Positions 23,288-27,382 of a DNA stretch of 27,382 nt are shown here, piece after piece; position 1 is the first letter of the stretch, and the number at the start of each line of letters is the position of its first letter. The translations under genes were made by a program, and so were the position numbers. The DNA is from Nitrospirota bacterium (GTDB taxonomy: Bacteria > Nitrospirota > Thermodesulfovibrionia > Thermodesulfovibrionales > JdFR-88), in NCBI GenBank assembly GCA_021812785.1, contig JAKAMR010000028.1, forward strand, positions 1 through 27,382. The letters run 5' to 3'. Below the pieces are notes generated by a model. That model was not told the DNA's origin. It saw only the letters and a list, made by a program, of their open reading frames with translations, and ran no database searches.

Positions 23288-26200
23288 CTACTGCCACTGC
23301 AGTTTGTAAAGCACGTCGCCGCCTGTCTCCGTCCCGCCCTCCGTTTGCACCAGCCAATCCTTTGTTATCCGGTAGCGGACCCTGAAGACGTTGCTTGTTT
23401 CGAATATGCCCACGCCATATGCCACATACAGCCTTGGCGAAAGATATCGTCCCAGAAACAGCGTGGCCTGCTCCTTGCCTGCCGGTGTCTGCGGCGGGGT
23501 CTTTTCCACTGAAGCCTTGATGCCAAAGAGCGCACCGATCCTGTTTGCAAGGAGAGCGCCGCCCGCAAGGCCAAGCGAGGTGGCCGCGCCGTAGAGCAGG
23601 TTGCCCTGGGAGCCGGTTGCCGAGCCTACCGGCTTGCCCAGGATAAGATAGGAGAGCGCCTCGGTCTGGTCCATCGCCGGCTGGGAAAAGAGGGTGACCT
23701 TCGGCCTCTTGAGGGTGCCTGAAACGTCGATTCCAGCTGTCACCTCCTGGACCTTCCTTACCGCCTTGATGGAAAGCCCTGGATCGTTCACCGGCTGGCC
23801 GCTGTAAAGGAGCCTTCCGTTTTCGATGGTCAGGTCCTGTCCGTAGGCCTTGTACGTGCCCTTGACGATAACAAGCGTCCCCTGCCCGGTGGCGGTCCTG
23901 CCAGGCTCCTCATGCACCGTGACTTCCCCGGCGATCACGCTCTTGAGGCCAAACCCTTTAAAGGATATCTTTTTCCCCAATATGACCTTTACGTCCGCAT
24001 GGACCTTCCACTGCGCCACCTTTACGGGTTCCCCTCTTTCGCCGACCACCACAACATCGCGGGAAGGCCTTATGGCCCCGGACACTTCCACAGGTTTAAT
24101 GTCCGCCTCGGGTATGGTCACCACACCCCGTACAACGGCCTCTTTGTCCTGAAGGGCCACTGCCAGGTCCGGGCTTGCAGTTGCCTTGGCCTCCGGGGTA
24201 TTGACCACCTGGAAGTTCTGCCCTTTGATCCCCAGCGCCAGCGACCAGAGCTTCGCCGGGGTGCGGACTATGTCCCCTTTCAAATCCATATTGCCGCCCC
24301 CGGAGGTGAAGCTGCCCTGGACATGGAACCTGTTTTGCCCGGCGCTGGCCGCAGTCACGGAGCCGCCAACAGTTATGCCCAGGCGTGGCAGGATGACGGA
24401 GGCCTTTTCCAGGGCCAGCCTGCCACTTATGCCGGGATGCGGAAGATTGCCCGATACGCCGATATCGGCCAGCAAGACACCGCGCACGTTCTTTACGGCG
24501 GGCAGCACAGAGGCGAGTATCTCCAGGTTCGGGATTTCCATATGGATGTCCCCTTTTACCGCGATCGGTCTTCCTGCCGGCTTTTCCCCGGTTTTTGCCT
24601 TTTTTGACGGCCCGGGTGGCTGCTCTTTGGCGGCGATGCCCTGCACGGGCGGGGGCGAGGCAATAAGCTGGCCCTTTATCCCGCCTCCCTGCGCAAAGGG
24701 GACATCCAGTCTCAAAAGCACCTGCCTCGCTGTGCTCACCATCTGAAGCGTGCTCTCCCTTAAGTTAAGCCTAAGGCTCCTGCCCTGCAGGCTGTAGGCA
24801 AGCGACCCGCCGGTGAGCCTGATGTCCACCTTGCCCGTAAGCGCCTTTTTTTGCACATACGAGATGTCGGCGTCAGCGTTAAGCGTGCCCCCGGCGGCCA
24901 CCCCTGGCGGCATCACCGGGGCAAAAAGTCCGGCCGGCACGCCCGCCATGGACATCTGCGCCCTGGCCTGAAAAGGGGCAGGCCCCCTTGGACTTGGCGA
25001 AAAACCCGGGGGTGAAATGCTTACCCGGCCATTTATCCCTCCGCCCTCCATAAACGGCATGTCAAATTTCACCAGCACCGCCTGCGCGGTGCCCACCATC
25101 TGAAGCGTGCTTTCCCTGAAGGAGCGCCGGACCGTCTTTCCTTTCAGGCTGTAGGCAAGCGAGCCTCCTGAAAGCCTGATGTCCGCATTTCCGGTGAGCG
25201 TCTTTTTTTGGGAGTAGAAGATGTCCGCGCCGCCGCCCAGCATGCCCGTAACGGAAAGGCCCCGGGGCATCATGGGCGCAAAAAGGCCAAGCGGCACGCC
25301 GTAGGCGGACATCTTTACCCGCGCCCCTTTGGGCTTTTTCCAGTCCGCAAGCAGGCACAGCCTCGCCGCCCCGCTTGCCACGCAGCCGTTCAAAAACGCG
25401 GCATCCCTTGAAAGGGTAAGCGGAGAGGGGTGAAGGAGCCTCCATGTGCCGTACCCATTTTCCGATATGTCCAGGCTCGATATATCTCCGCTCCAGAGGC
25501 CCGCGCGATAGCCGCCATCAAGCGCAAGCCTGAGCACAGTCTTCCTACCTTCCGCAAAGAGGGCTATGCGGTGCCGCGGCAGCTTTCCCGCGGCAGTCAG
25601 CCGGACCATCCTGACCTGTCTTTTGCCGGCCTTGAGTCCGGAGCCGCTCAGGGCCACGTCTGAGGCGGTACGCCCGGAGAGGTCTATTCTCATGGCCGCA
25701 TGGAAGGTTCTGATCCCGTATGTTTTATATGCCGTGTCCGCGCCCGCCATCCTGGCGGCCACAACAGGCTTTTTGCCCAGTCCCTTCACCGTGCCTCTGG
25801 CAAACAAGGAACCGCCCGCTCCGGGAAGAAGCTCTGCCAGATTTTTTGCGCTTATGCCCCAGGAAAAATCCCACCGGCGGACGGGCCTTCCGGAGACCAT
25901 GGCCGGGGTTGCGGAACCGGAGACAGTAATGAGCGTCCGTCCGGAGCGGGCCTCGAACCGGGGGATGAAAAGACTCTGGTCCTTCATCATGAGCCTGCCG
26001 CTTGCGCGTACCGGATATCCCCTCAGCCTGCCCCGGGCCGATGCGATGTCCAGGGTTATGTTACGCCTTGCTCCGGCGATGCTGCCGCTTGTGCTGGCCT
26101 CGAAGTCCACCGTCCCCGGCCATTCAGGAGAGACCAGCCCCGGTGCAAGCCCTTTTACGCCCAGGGTAAGCGTCCAGCCCACCTGCGGTTTTTTCCAGCT

Positions 26201-27259
26201 GATCCTTCCGCTTCCGCGCAGTCTGCCTCCCAGGATGCTGCCGCTTAATTTCCTTATCGAAAATCCCGTTGCGTCTCCGCTGCCCGCCAGGACCATCCGG
26301 TTTGGGGGGATGTTTTTTCTTTTTTGGACCTTTGCCAGTGAAAAAAACATGTCCAGATACATGCTGTATGCTCCGGTGTTTCCTTTTGTAAAAAGCTCTC
26401 CGCTTGTGCTAATGATGGGAGGTTTCTTGCCCGGAGCGGGCGGCAACCGCAGGGCATGCCAGCTCAGCTTGCCGTTCCACACGGGTTTTTCTTCTTCCCC
26501 GCCCAGCCCTTTCATTCCTGAAATGCCGGAGACGATGAAATCCGCATTCATGTTGTAGGGCGGACTTATGGACTGCGTTATGCGCAGCCGGTCAAGCGTG
26601 CCCGACAGCCTTCCTGCCCCCCTTGCTGCGGGATAAGCCCCGTGGATAAAGGTCCACCGCGTTTTAAGTGTAAGCGGATAGCTGTCCTGGGGGTTGATCT
26701 TTCCCCGGATGTCAAACGAAAAGCCGGGACCGCTTGCCTGCAGGTCATGTATCTGAAGGGTTATCCCGCGCATTGCGGCGCCCAGGGCCAGGCGCCTGAT
26801 CACAACCGGCTTTTTAGGTGCGGCTGGCACGTATTCGATATTTTCAGCCTTTACGCCACCAAGCCGCACGGTCAAAAACGAGGGCAGGCGCAGTTGGGGA
26901 AGCGGCCTGGCCTTAGGCGGCGAGGGTTTTCGCTTCCTTGGGGCCTCAACTTGCATATTCACTATATCAAGCCTTGTTACATGAAAATCCAGGTATATAA
27001 GCTCCGCCGGTCTCCAGTCCATGGTTAACGAGCCTATCCTGACCTTTGTGCCTTTCAGGTCCCACGATATTCCTTCAAGCCTCACGGGCCCCGCAAGCCT
27101 GCCGCTTATGCTTTTTACGGAGAGCCCGGCAGGGGCAAAAAACCTGGAAAATACCTGCCTCAGCACCGTCTGGGAAGTCATCAGGAAAAAGACCGCGGCA
27201 AAAAAGACCGCGGCCAGGGTGGCCAGGGTGGCAAGCGCATATCTGCCCGCGCGCTTCAT
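23288..27259 (-). CDS. tamB: TamB-family translocation and assembly / lipid-transport protein
   Basis: This 1323-residue inner-membrane-anchored periplasmic protein belongs to the TamB (AsmA-like/DUF490) family, which links the inner and outer membranes and is implicated in outer-membrane protein assembly and phospholipid transport. An N-terminal signal anchor (residues ~10-27) is followed by long repetitive beta-strand sequence. The C-terminus has the family's LSYLILGKPVG and LFLGRYLSPRLYVAYGVGIF, ending in GGDVLYKLQWQ. Two adjacent copies of a 119-residue segment lie around the middle of the gene (24653-25318). The ATG at 27259 overlaps the stop of the upstream barrel gene as ATGA, the classic TamA-TamB coupling. 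An upstream ATG (27355) lies within that other gene in a different frame. Confidence 0.9.
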   Translation of the reverse strand: MKRAGRYALATLATLAAVFFAAVFFLMTSQTVLRQVFSRFFAPAGLSVKSISGRLAGPVRLEGISWDLKGTKVRIGSLTMDWRPAELIYLDFHVTRLDIVNMQVEAPRKRKPSPPKARPLPQLRLPSFLTVRLGGVKAENIEYVPAAPKKPVVIRRLALGAAMRGITLQIHDLQASGPGFSFDIRGKINPQDSYPLTLKTRWTFIHGAYPAARGAGRLSGTLDRLRITQSISPPYNMNADFIVSGISGMKGLGGEEEKPVWNGKLSWHALRLPPAPGKKPPIISTSGELFTKGNTGAYSMYLDMFFSLAKVQKRKNIPPNRMVLAGSGDATGFSIRKLSGSILGGRLRGSGRISWKKPQVGWTLTLGVKGLAPGLVSPEWPGTVDFEASTSGSIAGARRNITLDIASARGRLRGYPVRASGRLMMKDQSLFIPRFEARSGRTLITVSGSATPAMVSGRPVRRWDFSWGISAKNLAELLPGAGGSLFARGTVKGLGKKPVVAARMAGADTAYKTYGIRTFHAAMRIDLSGRTASDVALSGSGLKAGKRQVRMVRLTAAGKLPRHRIALFAEGRKTVLRLALDGGYRAGLWSGDISSLDISENGYGTWRLLHPSPLTLSRDAAFLNGCVASGAARLCLLADWKKPKGARVKMSAYGVPLGLFAPMMPRGLSVTGMLGGGADIFYSQKKTLTGNADIRLSGGSLAYSLKGKTVRRSFRESTLQMVGTAQAVLVKFDMPFMEGGGINGRVSISPPGFSPSPRGPAPFQARAQMSMAGVPAGLFAPVMPPGVAAGGTLNADADISYVQKKALTGKVDIRLTGGSLAYSLQGRSLRLNLRESTLQMVSTARQVLLRLDVPFAQGGGIKGQLIASPPPVQGIAAKEQPPGPSKKAKTGEKPAGRPIAVKGDIHMEIPNLEILASVLPAVKNVRGVLLADIGVSGNLPHPGISGRLALEKASVILPRLGITVGGSVTAASAGQNRFHVQGSFTSGGGNMDLKGDIVRTPAKLWSLALGIKGQNFQVVNTPEAKATASPDLAVALQDKEAVVRGVVTIPEADIKPVEVSGAIRPSRDVVVVGERGEPVKVAQWKVHADVKVILGKKISFKGFGLKSVIAGEVTVHEEPGRTATGQGTLVIVKGTYKAYGQDLTIENGRLLYSGQPVNDPGLSIKAVRKVQEVTAGIDVSGTLKRPKVTLFSQPAMDQTEALSYLILGKPVGSATGSQGNLLYGAATSLGLAGGALLANRIGALFGIKASVEKTPPQTPAGKEQATLFLGRYLSPRLYVAYGVGIFETSNVFRVRYRITKDWLVQTEGGTETGGDVLYKLQWQ
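24653..25318 (-). repeat. Tandem intragenic duplication in tamB (period 357 bp)
   Basis: The copies lie at about 25010-25318 and 24653-24961, offset by exactly 357 bp (119 codons). In protein terms both read as GVPxGLFAPxMPxG, then I-R-L-x-G-G-S-L-A-Y-S-L, then RESTLQMVxTA and a closing SPP. Identical DNA blocks such as ACCATCTGAAGCGTGCT (25095 and 24738) remain, so the duplication is moderately recent. Confidence 0.85.
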
Positions 27260-27382
27260 ATCTCCGGCCCTATGCTCACATAGATATGAAAGGGGTGGCC
27301 CGGTTCCAGGGCCCATGCGAAATCCAGCCTTGCCGGGCCCACGGGAGAATTCCATCTGATGCCGGTGCCGGCGCCGGATTTC
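27256..27382 (-). CDS. Omp85-family outer-membrane barrel protein (TamA/BamA-like), C-terminal end only
   Basis: Only the last ~41 residues are inside the window; the rest lies beyond the right edge. The visible end contains GTGIRWNSPVGPARLDFAWA and finishes FHIYVSIGPEI, the typical last strands of an Omp85 barrel, where G-x-G-x-R-W-x-S/T-P-x-G-P-x-R-L-D is conserved. Its TGA overlaps the tamB ATG (ATGA), so TamA is the most likely identity, although a BamA-type paralogue is possible. Confidence 0.8.
   Translation of the reverse strand, partial: KSGAGTGIRWNSPVGPARLDFAWALEPGHPFHIYVSIGPEI

Noticed and set aside
25566..26558. 330-codon open frame on the plus strand
   Set aside because: It is antisense to tamB, shows no family motif and has the composition of a shadow frame.

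Overview
The window is GC-rich, densely packed bacterial chromosome. The genes indicate a Gram-negative diderm: there is a LolC/E-type lipoprotein-release permease, the C-terminal end of an Omp85/TamA-like barrel protein and a full TamB. AGG (Arg) and ATA (Ile) codons are common despite the high GC content. Together with SemiSWEET and the gene mix, this makes Nitrospirota or a deltaproteobacterial-type lineage plausible. That placement is an inference. No tRNA, rRNA, CRISPR array or recognisable insertion sequence was found.

Layout. (1) Positions 1-2324, minus strand, read right to left: cold-shock protein, an unrecognised Cys-rich protein, lipoyl synthase (lipA) and an AlaC-like aminotransferase that runs off the left edge. 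(2) 2750-5571, plus strand: mnmG, rsmG and a small Cys-rich protein whose start overlaps the rsmG stop. (3) 5819-10083: a small exported protein (+), a LolC/E-type permease (-), a membrane-anchored metallophosphoesterase (+) and lysS (-). (4) 10355-19552, plus strand: an alpha-glucan block with a plant-type alpha-glucan water dikinase, a GH13 amylase-like enzyme, a SemiSWEET sugar transporter, a GT4 glycosyltransferase and a GH133-type glycogen debranching enzyme. (5) 19536-21573: mocA and xdhC (-), which mature or insert molybdenum cofactor, divergent from a lone CoxS/IorA-type [2Fe-2S] subunit (+). (6) 21670-23208: zwf (-). (7) 23288-27382: tamB and the end of an Omp85/tamA-like gene (-), coupled through ATGA.

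The most interesting part is region 4. Alpha-glucan water dikinase phosphorylates crystalline starch in plants and algae. Here it is an intact bacterial gene with one CBM45-like N-terminal domain. It lies upstream of enzymes that would cut and debranch alpha-glucan, a possible sugar porter and a glycosyltransferase. The inferred role is phosphorylation-assisted turnover of an intracellular glycogen- or starch-like store, and zwf could take up the resulting hexose phosphate. Two same-orientation copies of a repeat of about 160 bp flank the GH13 gene. A third, different palindromic element lies before the glycosyltransferase. The shortest intergenic gaps (fewer than 100 bases) are not listed unless they hold a site.
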